Shown here: piece by piece, positions 57,746 to 64,000 of the stretch
How the letters are laid out: each line of letters starts with the position of its first letter
How positions within the stretch are numbered: position 1 is the first letter of the stretch
Origin: Ensifer adhaerens
GTDB lineage: Bacteria > Pseudomonadota > Alphaproteobacteria > Rhizobiales > Rhizobiaceae
Direction: 5' to 3'
DNA length: 64,000 nucleotides
Assembly (NCBI RefSeq): GCF_002940685.1
Contig: NZ_PNFP01000009.1
Span: forward strand, 62,001-126,000
Position numbers and translations under genes: made by a program
The notes under the pieces: generated by a model
Told to the model about the DNA's origin: nothing
Databases searched by the model: none
The model's input: the letters and a program-made list of their open reading frames with translations, nothing else

Positions 57746-59929
57746 TTACGCAGCGTCGCGGTCCGGGTAGTCGGGATCCGATTGCACCTGACCCGTCATC
57801 AGCACGATGTCGCGATAGCCGGCAGCACCGAAACTGGTCAGCACCTCGACGATGCGTTCGTCGCTCACCGACGGCGCCGACAGGATGATTTCCGCGCCAT
57901 CGCGGCCGGCGATCTTCTCGACAGCCATTTCGTCAGCCGGGCCGCATTCGAGCAGGACAAGATCATAGGCGTTGGTCAGGGCGTCGATGATCATCTTCAG
58001 CCGCTCGATGCCGCGCATCGCCTGACGCGGATCGGCATCGCCCTGAGGAATGATATGGGCGTCGGAAAAACGATCCGCGTGGATCGTGTCCGTGAACGGC
58101 ACCTCCCCTGCGAGCAGGTTGGTGATCCCCGGAAGCTGCTGCGCGCGTGCCATCAGGCGTGTCGGGCAGGCCGAACCCGTCAGGTCGATCAGCACGACCT
58201 TCAACTCCTCTTCGGCCAGCAACCGCGCCAGCATCACCGTGGCGGTGGAGCCCTCGTCGCCGCCCGGCGATACCGAAATCGCAACGCGCACATTGGTGGC
58301 GCGCAGATGCTCGGCGACGGCCTCGATCGAGAAATCCGCCTCGGCGGCCTCTCCTGTCTCTTGCGCGAGCGGTGATGTGTCCGCCGCCGGCGGCTGGTCG
58401 ACCGCGTCATCGACGGCGGGCGAAACCGCAGGCGAGGCCTCGGCCATCGCGACCGGCGGCAGATCGGCGACGCTCGCGGCAAGCGCCGGCCGCGGGCGGA
58501 CCGGTGTTCGCTCACCCGTTGCCGAGACGGGCCGCAGTGCCCGTCCGCTGAAAAGCTCGCCAAGCATGATGGCGACGCAGGTCAAGAGGAATGTGGCAAG
58601 CGCCGCAACGATCGTGATCGGCAGCACCTTCGGAAAGCTCGCGCCGGTTGGAACCACGGCACTCGAAATGACGCGCGCATCGGCCGGTGTCGCGTTCTCG
58701 ACCGTGCGCGATGTCGCCTCGCGATAGCGTGCGAGATAGGTCTCCAGCAATTGCCGCTGCGCGGTCGCTTCACGCTCGAGCGCGCGCAGCCCCACCTCTT
58801 CCTCGCCGGCCTGCGCCGACTGCGCCTTCAGCGCATTCAGCTGCTGGGTCAACTGCTGTTCGCGCAGTTCGCCGACCTTCGCCTCGTTTTCGAGGCTCGT
58901 CAGGATCTTGCGGGTCTCCGTGCTGATCTGGCCGCGAATGCCCTCGAGCTGCGACTTCAGCGCCTTCAGGCGTGGATGGCCATCGAGCAGGGTCGTCGAA
59001 AGATCGGCGACCTGCGCCTGGAGATTGGCCTCGGTCTCCTTCAACCGCTGGATCATCTGGGAACCGACGACGTCGGCAATGGTGTCGGGCGCGCGGCCGC
59101 TCGCAAGCGCCGAACGCACGCCGGCGGCACGCGCCTCGGCATTGGCGCGCTCGCCGCGTACCCGGGTCAGCTCCGTCGAAATGTCCGTCAGCTGCCGCGT
59201 CGCAAAGTTCGTGGTCTCGCCGGTCGGCAACAGGTCGGACGAGGCGCGATAGGCTGCCACCTTCGCCTCGGCATCCCGCACCTTCTCACGCAGATTGGCG
59301 ATCTCCGGCTCGAGCCAGCGCGTCGCCTCGGAATTGGTGTCGAGCTTTGCGCCGCTCTGAAGTGCCAGGAAGACCTTCGCCATCTCGTTGGGCACGGCGG
59401 CCGCGAGCTGGCGATCCTTGGAGGTGAAGCCGATCGCGATCACCCGCGACTTCTCCACCTGATAGACCTGCAGTTTGTCGGAGAATTCCTTGAGCACCCT
59501 CTCCTCGGGCGGCATCTCCAGCGGGTTCTTCTTGAGCCCGAGCATGACGAGAAGATCCGAAAGCGCCGAGGGCGCCGACGACGGATCGAATTCCTTGAGC
59601 TCGTAGAGCTTCATGTTGCGGGCGACCTGCTTGATGAGGTCGGCCGACTTGAGCACCTGCACCTGGCTGAGGATGCCGGATTCGTCGAAGACGCGGTCGG
59701 CGCCGGCCTGCGAGGCCTGGTTGGGGCCGCTGAACTCCGGCTCGCGCGATTCGATGAGCACGCGGGTTTCGCTCTGATAATCCGGCGCGATCATCTTCGC
59801 GGCGCCGAAGGCAAGCGCCGCGACACCGGCGGTGGCGAGCAAAACCTTGACGCGCCGATCCCAGACGGCGCGAAACAGGCCGCCGAGGTCGATATCCACA
59901 TCCTGCTGTGCGCCGCCGCTTCCCGACAT
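57746..59929 (-). CDS. Polysaccharide co-polymerase (Wzz/ExoP-like) with degenerate kinase domain
   Basis: 727 residues. Inner-membrane helix 1 (about 28-48), a long periplasmic coiled-coil domain (50-432), a Pro-rich segment before helix 2 (435-457), a Pro/Ala-rich linker and a C-terminal BY-kinase-like domain (from about 545). The P-loop region reads SPGGDEGSTA at 554 and lacks the Lys of the GKS/T motif; Walker A' is VVLIDLTG (578-585) and Walker B-like YDLVLLECG (655-663). There is no terminal Tyr cluster. It probably controls chain length and export without kinase activity. Start at 59929; divergent from the export lipoprotein. Confidence 0.88.
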   Translation of the reverse strand: MSGSGGAQQDVDIDLGGLFRAVWDRRVKVLLATAGVAALAFGAAKMIAPDYQSETRVLIESREPEFSGPNQASQAGADRVFDESGILSQVQVLKSADLIKQVARNMKLYELKEFDPSSAPSALSDLLVMLGLKKNPLEMPPEERVLKEFSDKLQVYQVEKSRVIAIGFTSKDRQLAAAVPNEMAKVFLALQSGAKLDTNSEATRWLEPEIANLREKVRDAEAKVAAYRASSDLLPTGETTNFATRQLTDISTELTRVRGERANAEARAAGVRSALASGRAPDTIADVVGSQMIQRLKETEANLQAQVADLSTTLLDGHPRLKALKSQLEGIRGQISTETRKILTSLENEAKVGELREQQLTQQLNALKAQSAQAGEEEVGLRALEREATAQRQLLETYLARYREATSRTVENATPADARVISSAVVPTGASFPKVLPITIVAALATFLLTCVAIMLGELFSGRALRPVSATGERTPVRPRPALAASVADLPPVAMAEASPAVSPAVDDAVDQPPAADTSPLAQETGEAAEADFSIEAVAEHLRATNVRVAISVSPGGDEGSTATVMLARLLAEEELKVVLIDLTGSACPTRLMARAQQLPGITNLLAGEVPFTDTIHADRFSDAHIIPQGDADPRQAMRGIERLKMIIDALTNAYDLVLLECGPADEMAVEKIAGRDGAEIILSAPSVSDERIVEVLTSFGAAGYRDIVLMTGQVQSDPDYPDRDAA

Positions 59930-59985
59930 GCTCCTGGCTCCGAACCTTCAAATCTCGCCGGACCGTAAAGGAACATGGTAACGCA

Positions 59986-60080
59986 AGGGTTAATGCGATC
60001 AACCTACGGACGATATAGGACCGGTGGCGGTGCCAGCCTCCCGCGAAAATTCTACTGCGAGTTTACCGCCTATTAACCCT
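59986..60080. promoter_or_regulatory. Inverted repeat in the divergent EPS promoter region
   Basis: AGGGTTAAT (59986-59994) and its exact complement ATTAACCCT (60072-60080) flank the centre of the 194-base gap between the divergent co-polymerase and export genes. Each copy is 43-58 bases from the nearer start codon, as expected if one regulator controls both promoters. Confidence 0.4.
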
Positions 60081-60123
60081 AACGGATCGATAACGTCACA
60101 AAAGCTGGTCGTTTCCGGAGCCT

Positions 60124-60708
60124 ATGAACCGCATGTCCACCGCAGCTATCAAGACGGGTCTCGCGATCACAGCGGCAGCGCTGTCGATGTTGCTCGGCGG
60201 CTGCACGAGCTACCAGCCCGCACCCAAGGCCTTCAGCGAAGCCACGATCCAGCCCTACCGGCTCGACAGCGGCGACCGGCTGCGCATCAATGTCTTTGAA
60301 CAGGCCGGTCTCAGCGGCACCTACACGGTCGATCAGGCCGGCTACGTCGCCTTCCCCTTGATCGGCACCGTCGCCTCGCGCGGCAGGACCCTGCCCGAAC
60401 TCGAGGGCACGATCGCCGCCAAGCTGAAACAAGGCTATCTGCGCGATCCTGACGTCACGATCGAGGTCGATCGCTACCGTTCCGTCTTCATCATGGGCGA
60501 AGTCGGCCAGGCCGGCCAATACGCCTACGTGCCCGGCATGACGGTGCAGAACGCGATCGCGGTCGCCGGCGGCTTCTCCCCGCGCGCCAACCAGTCAAAC
60601 GCCGACATCACGCGCAAGATCAATGGCCGCATCATCACCGGCCGGGTGCCGATCACCGACGCGGTTCTTGCCGGCGACACGATCTATGTTCGCGAACGCC
60701 TGTTCTGA
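60124..60708 (+). CDS. Polysaccharide export outer-membrane lipoprotein (Wza/ExoF type)
   Basis: 194 residues. Lipoprotein signal with lipobox LLGGC (Cys27), a poly-export domain (about 42-118: YRLDSGDRLRINVFEQAGLSG) and one SLBB domain (about 122-190: FIMGEVGQAGQYAYVPGMTVQNAIAVAGGF). Short members like this pair with a co-polymerase to export capsule or EPS. GGAG precedes the ATG at 60124. First gene of a rightward operon: the GT4 gene starts five bases after its stop. Confidence 0.92.
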   Translation: MNRMSTAAIKTGLAITAAALSMLLGGCTSYQPAPKAFSEATIQPYRLDSGDRLRINVFEQAGLSGTYTVDQAGYVAFPLIGTVASRGRTLPELEGTIAAKLKQGYLRDPDVTIEVDRYRSVFIMGEVGQAGQYAYVPGMTVQNAIAVAGGFSPRANQSNADITRKINGRIITGRVPITDAVLAGDTIYVRERLF

Positions 60709-60713
60709 CCTCG

Positions 60714-61886
60714 ATGCAACAAGAGCGGCCCTTGCGCATCATCCACTGCTTCAGGTCGCCTGTGGGCGGGATATTCCGCCACGTTCGCGACCTGGCCGAG
60801 GCGCATGCCAAGGCTGGCCATGAAGTCGGCATCCTCTGCGACAGCACGACAGGCGGCAGCCACGAGGATCGGCTGTTCGACGAAATCCGCCCCCATCTGG
60901 CGCTCGGCCTCACACGGATGCCGATCCATCGCTCGGTCGGGCCACAGGATTTTGCCGCGCTCTGGCGCGGCTACAAGGAAATCAGAAGTTTGCGACCGGA
61001 TGTGTTGCATGGGCACGGCGCCAAAGGCGGCGTCATTGCCCGGCTCATCGGTTCAGCCTTGCGGGTCAACAGGTATCGCGTAGCCCGCCTCTATTCGCCG
61101 CATGGCGGCAGCCTGCACTACCGCCCCGGCTCCATGACCGGACGGTTGATCTTCCCGGCGGAACGGATCCAGCAGCGGATTACGGACGCCCTCGTCTTCG
61201 TCTGCGATTTCGAGCGGCAAACCTATTTCGCAAAGGTCGGCAAGCCGCGCGAACGCAACGAGCTGATCTACAACGGCATCGACGACCGGGAGTTCGAAAT
61301 CGTCCCGCCCAGTCCGGATGCGGTCGACTTTCTCTATATCGGCATGATGCGGGACCTGAAGGGTCCCGATCTCTTTGTGGAAGCATTCGCGCAGACCGAA
61401 AGGCTTGTCGGCAGGCCGTTGTCGGCGCTGATGATCGGCGACGGTCCGCAGCAGCAGGAATATATCGACCTGGTACTGCAGCAGGGTCTCGGCCGCCGCA
61501 TCCGCATGCAACCGGCGATGAAGACGCGGGAGGCTTTCGCACTGACGCACAACATCGTCGTTCCCTCGCGCGCCGAATCCATGCCCTACATCGTGCTTGA
61601 GGCACTGGCGGCGCGAAAGCCAGTCATCGCCAGCCGCGTCGGCGGGATTCCGGAAATTCTCGGGCGCGACAGCACCGCGCTTGCCGAGCCCGCCAATGCC
61701 CGGTCACTCGCCGCCATCATGGCGCGCGCGATCACCGAGAAAGACTGGGCGGCGCGTGTGATGCCTGATCCGAGCACGTTCAAGTCGCAATTTGCAGCTT
61801 CGGTAATGTCGGCGGATATGCTAAGGCTCTATCGGGAATTGTGCCGTTACCAGCCGCCCGCCGATAGCGTGTTGCCCACAACGTAA
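60714..61886 (+). CDS. Family 4 glycosyltransferase
   Basis: 390-residue GT-B fold enzyme. N-terminal acceptor domain starts RIIHCFRSPVGGIFRHVRDLAEAHAKAGHEVGIL; the C-terminal donor-binding domain has the GT4 signature FLYIGMMRDLKGPDLFVEAFAQ and the ESMPYIVLEALAARKPVIASRVGGIPEIL (E-x7-E motif). Adds one sugar to the lipid-linked EPS repeat unit in the cytoplasm; sugar unknown. Tight spacing to the export lipoprotein gene indicates one operon. Confidence 0.9.
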   Translation: MQQERPLRIIHCFRSPVGGIFRHVRDLAEAHAKAGHEVGILCDSTTGGSHEDRLFDEIRPHLALGLTRMPIHRSVGPQDFAALWRGYKEIRSLRPDVLHGHGAKGGVIARLIGSALRVNRYRVARLYSPHGGSLHYRPGSMTGRLIFPAERIQQRITDALVFVCDFERQTYFAKVGKPRERNELIYNGIDDREFEIVPPSPDAVDFLYIGMMRDLKGPDLFVEAFAQTERLVGRPLSALMIGDGPQQQEYIDLVLQQGLGRRIRMQPAMKTREAFALTHNIVVPSRAESMPYIVLEALAARKPVIASRVGGIPEILGRDSTALAEPANARSLAAIMARAITEKDWAARVMPDPSTFKSQFAASVMSADMLRLYRELCRYQPPADSVLPTT

Positions 61887-61945
61887 GCGTTTCTTAGTGG
61901 CTTTCTGCTATCCCGGCTGAGGGACTTCAGCGCCGGAAGACAGCC

Positions 61946-63508
61946 ATGAACAAGTTTGACCGCCCGGGTTCGTTCGACCCCGAAGCGCTTCGCAAGAAGA
62001 TTTCGGAGATCCGCGCCCGCGCGCCTGGCGAAGAGCCGGACGAAAAGACGAGCAAGGATCTCAATCCGCTGGCGCGGCAGATCGCCGAGCAGTTCAGCGC
62101 CGATACCTATTCGCCGGCGATGATCATGGGGCTGATGCGCCTGTTCGAGTTCAGCGCGCTCTTTGCGATCGGCTATGCCATCAACGCGCTCTACGTCCAG
62201 CCGGGTCTCGATCAACTGCCGCTCTACCTGGCCATCCTCGTCGGCGGCTCGGCGCTGGCGGTCGCCGCCATGCAGATCGCCGACACCTATCAGATCCCGG
62301 CACTGCGCGCCTGGCTGCGGTTCATGCCGCGCATCCTCGCTTCCTGGGCAGTCGCCTTCGGCGGCATCGCCGTCGCGCTGTTCTTTCTGAAATCCGGTCA
62401 CCAGTATTCGCGCGTCTGGTTCGGCGGCTGGTTCATCGGCGGCGCGGTCTTTCTCATCGCCGAGCGCGCCTTCATCGCCTATTCCATCCGCCACTGGGCC
62501 CGCAACGGCACCATGGAGCGGCGCGCCGTCGTCGTCGGCGGCGGTCAGCCAGCCAAGGACCTGATCCGCACGCTCGAGGACCAGCCCGACAACGACATCC
62601 GCATCTGCGGCATTTTCGATGATCGCGACGAGCGCCGCTCGCCCAATGTGATCGCCGGCTATCCGAAGCTCGGCACCGTCGACGAACTGGTGGAATTCGC
62701 CCGCCTGGCGCGCATCGACATGCTGATCATCTCGCTGCCACTGACGGCGGAGAAACGCATTCTCCAGCTTCTGAAGAAGCTCTGGATCCTTCCTGTCGAT
62801 ATCCGGCTCGCCGCGCACGCCAACAACCTGCGCTTCCGCCCGCGCAGCTATTCCCATGTCGGCGACGTGCCGATGCTCGACATCTTCGACAAACCGATCG
62901 CCGACTGGGACTCGGTTGCCAAGCGCGGCTTCGACATCGTCTTCAGCCTCGTCGCCCTGGTGCTGCTGTGGCCGATCATGCTCGGTGCGGCGATCGCCGT
63001 CAAAACGACGTCGCCTGGCCCGATCATCTTCAAGCAGAAGCGGCACGGCTTCAACAACGAGACGATCGAGGTCTACAAGTTTCGCTCGATGTATACGCAT
63101 CTGGGCGACCCGACAGCCCGCAACGCCGTGACGAAGGGCGACCCGCGCGTCACCCCCGTCGGACGCTTCATCCGCAAATCCTCGATCGACGAGCTGCCGC
63201 AGATCTTCAACGTGCTGAAAGGCGAACTCTCGCTCGTCGGTCCGCGTCCGCACGCCGTTCTGGCGCAGACCCAGAACCGCACCTATTCCGACGTCGTCGA
63301 AGGGTACTTCGCCCGCCACCGCGTCAAGCCCGGCGTCACCGGCTGGGCGCAGATCAACGGCTGGCGCGGCGAGATCGACAATGACGACAAGATTCGCCTG
63401 CGCACCGCGTTCGACCTCCATTACATCGAGAACTGGTCGCTGCTCTTCGACCTCAAGATCCTGTTCCTGACGCCGTTCCGGCTTCTCAACACCGAGAACG
63501 CGTATTGA
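61946..63508 (+). CDS. Undecaprenyl-phosphate sugar phosphotransferase (WcaJ/ExoY type)
   Basis: 520 residues. N-terminal five-helix membrane domain with a Rossmann-like middle (RRAVVVGGGQPAKDLIRTLED, about 190-290), a further helix (about 335-358) and the C-terminal sugar-transferase domain: KRGFDIVFSLVALVLLWP, KFRSMYTHLGD, RKSSIDELPQIFNVLKGELSLVGPRPHA, KPGVTGWAQINGWRG. It starts the repeat unit by moving hexose-1-phosphate, usually glucose or galactose, onto undecaprenyl phosphate. Length and layout match WcaJ-type enzymes rather than the short ExoY type. Start at 61946 after 59 bases. Confidence 0.92.
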   Translation: MNKFDRPGSFDPEALRKKISEIRARAPGEEPDEKTSKDLNPLARQIAEQFSADTYSPAMIMGLMRLFEFSALFAIGYAINALYVQPGLDQLPLYLAILVGGSALAVAAMQIADTYQIPALRAWLRFMPRILASWAVAFGGIAVALFFLKSGHQYSRVWFGGWFIGGAVFLIAERAFIAYSIRHWARNGTMERRAVVVGGGQPAKDLIRTLEDQPDNDIRICGIFDDRDERRSPNVIAGYPKLGTVDELVEFARLARIDMLIISLPLTAEKRILQLLKKLWILPVDIRLAAHANNLRFRPRSYSHVGDVPMLDIFDKPIADWDSVAKRGFDIVFSLVALVLLWPIMLGAAIAVKTTSPGPIIFKQKRHGFNNETIEVYKFRSMYTHLGDPTARNAVTKGDPRVTPVGRFIRKSSIDELPQIFNVLKGELSLVGPRPHAVLAQTQNRTYSDVVEGYFARHRVKPGVTGWAQINGWRGEIDNDDKIRLRTAFDLHYIENWSLLFDLKILFLTPFRLLNTENAY

Positions 63509-64000
63509 GCACCGTCGACTCAGGCCGGCTCCTGATCGCCCGTCCCCAGCTTGCGGCGCTTTCGCTGCTTGGCTCCGGGCTGGTGGCGTTTACAGTGTTT
63601 CTCTCCGGCTTCGTCATCTTCGAGCCGGCGCCCTATGAGCTGTTCCTGGTGGCGCTCATCTGTCTTTGGGCGTTGTTCGGGCTTAAGATATCGCGCAGCG
63701 TCGCTCCTCTGCTTACGCTTCTGACGCTGTTCATGATCGGCGGCATCCTGTCGCTGACCGTCATGGTCGACCTGACCAAGGGCCCGATGTACATGGCGGT
63801 CTCCGGCTTCCTTGCATTGTCGTCGGTCTTTTTTGCCGCGATCATCGAGGATCGCCACGAGCGGTTGCGGTTGATCTTCAATGCGTGGACGGTCGCGGCC
63901 GTCATCACCGCCACGCTCGGTATCCTCGGTTACTTCGGCGCCGTGCCGGGGGCGGAAAACTTCACGCTCTATGGCCGCGCCAAGGGTGCCTTTCAGGATC
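63505..64000 (+). CDS. O-antigen ligase/polymerase-like membrane protein, 5' part (runs off the window)
   Basis: At least 165 residues in frame, starting at a TTG that overlaps the stop of the previous gene (63505-63508). The translation is almost entirely hydrophobic helices (ALSLLGSGLVAFTVFLSGFVIF, ELFLVALICLWALFGL, LLTLLTLFMIGGILSLTVMV, MYMAVSGFLALSSVFFAAII, AAVITATLGILGYFGAVPG), followed by NFTLYGRAKGAFQD, a segment typical of Wzy/O-antigen ligase family proteins where a long periplasmic loop begins. It would polymerise EPS repeat units or ligate O-antigen. No ATG start is available, so the TTG is inferred. Confidence 0.78.
   Translation, partial: MSTVDSGRLLIARPQLAALSLLGSGLVAFTVFLSGFVIFEPAPYELFLVALICLWALFGLKISRSVAPLLTLLTLFMIGGILSLTVMVDLTKGPMYMAVSGFLALSSVFFAAIIEDRHERLRLIFNAWTVAAVITATLGILGYFGAVPGAENFTLYGRAKGAFQD

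Noticed and set aside
1-64000. CRISPR arrays, insertion sequences, prophage or integrated element next to the tRNA genes
   Set aside because: No regularly spaced repeats, transposase or integrase motifs, or direct repeats of tRNA 3' ends were seen.

Overview
The window looks like a chromosomal segment of an alphaproteobacterium of the Rhizobiaceae, most likely Sinorhizobium/Ensifer. Grounds: high GC; a nuoA-N operon with extra small genes between subunits, followed by birA, RNase J, methylmalonyl-CoA epimerase and proS; the order clpP-clpX-lon-hupB; the order rplM-rpsI ... speB-argC-ctaA; CTTGAC-N17-type promoters; and an FMN riboswitch in front of a RibN-type permease. Species assignment is inference from gene order remembered from S. 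meliloti, not from a search.

Layout. 1-2.1 kb (minus): N-terminal part of proS, a 745-base gap with a candidate small RNA of the alpha-r9/Smr9C type, a DUF1467 membrane protein and mce. 2.1-20.7 kb (minus): rnj, birA and the complete respiratory complex I operon nuoA-B-C-D-(secreted small protein)-E-F-(HHH protein)-G-H-I-J-K-L-M-N, apparently driven from a promoter near 20.68 kb, with many start/stop overlaps. 20.9-21.5 kb: divergently oriented tRNA-Asp(GTC) and tRNA-Val(TAC), each with a recognisable promoter, separated by a gap carrying three DnaA-box-like 9-mers. 21.7-26.9 kb (minus): a cupin protein and a YhaO/YhaN (SbcD/SbcC-like) nuclease-ATPase pair; the ATPase is cut by an in-frame TGA. 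27.3-33.4 kb: a chemoreceptor, a MarR regulator with a candidate operator, a secreted phytase-like esterase and the riboswitch-controlled riboflavin permease. 33.5-39.1 kb (minus): the protein quality-control block hupB, lon, clpX, clpP, with sigma-32-like promoter matches at clpP and, more weakly, lon. 39.3-48.8 kb: mixed metabolic genes (phospholipase D/EEP nuclease pair, VOC protein, cytochrome P450, cupin, O-acetylhomoserine sulfhydrylase, CoA-binding protein, DMT permease, enoyl-CoA hydratase, thioesterase). 49-55.2 kb: rplM-rpsI with a structured leader, ABM-like protein, Lrp regulator divergent from phhA, speB, argC, ctaA. 55.3-64 kb: DUF2842 protein, phosphoesterase and an exopolysaccharide locus (BcsL/FemAB-like acyltransferase, polysaccharide co-polymerase with a degraded kinase site, outer-membrane export lipoprotein, GT4 glycosyltransferase, initiating sugar-phosphate transferase, start of an O-antigen polymerase-like gene).

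How the genes work together: the complex I operon encodes all 14 core subunits. Two passengers between subunits may serve assembly or stability: the HHH protein shares its C-terminal domain with NuoE, and the secreted small protein is co-translated with nuoD. The EPS locus has the parts of a Wzx/Wzy-type pathway (initiating transferase, glycosyltransferase, polymerase, co-polymerase, export lipoprotein) around a divergent promoter region carrying a 9-bp inverted repeat. No CRISPR array, insertion sequence or prophage was seen. Most long open frames antisense to real genes are high-GC shadows and were left out.
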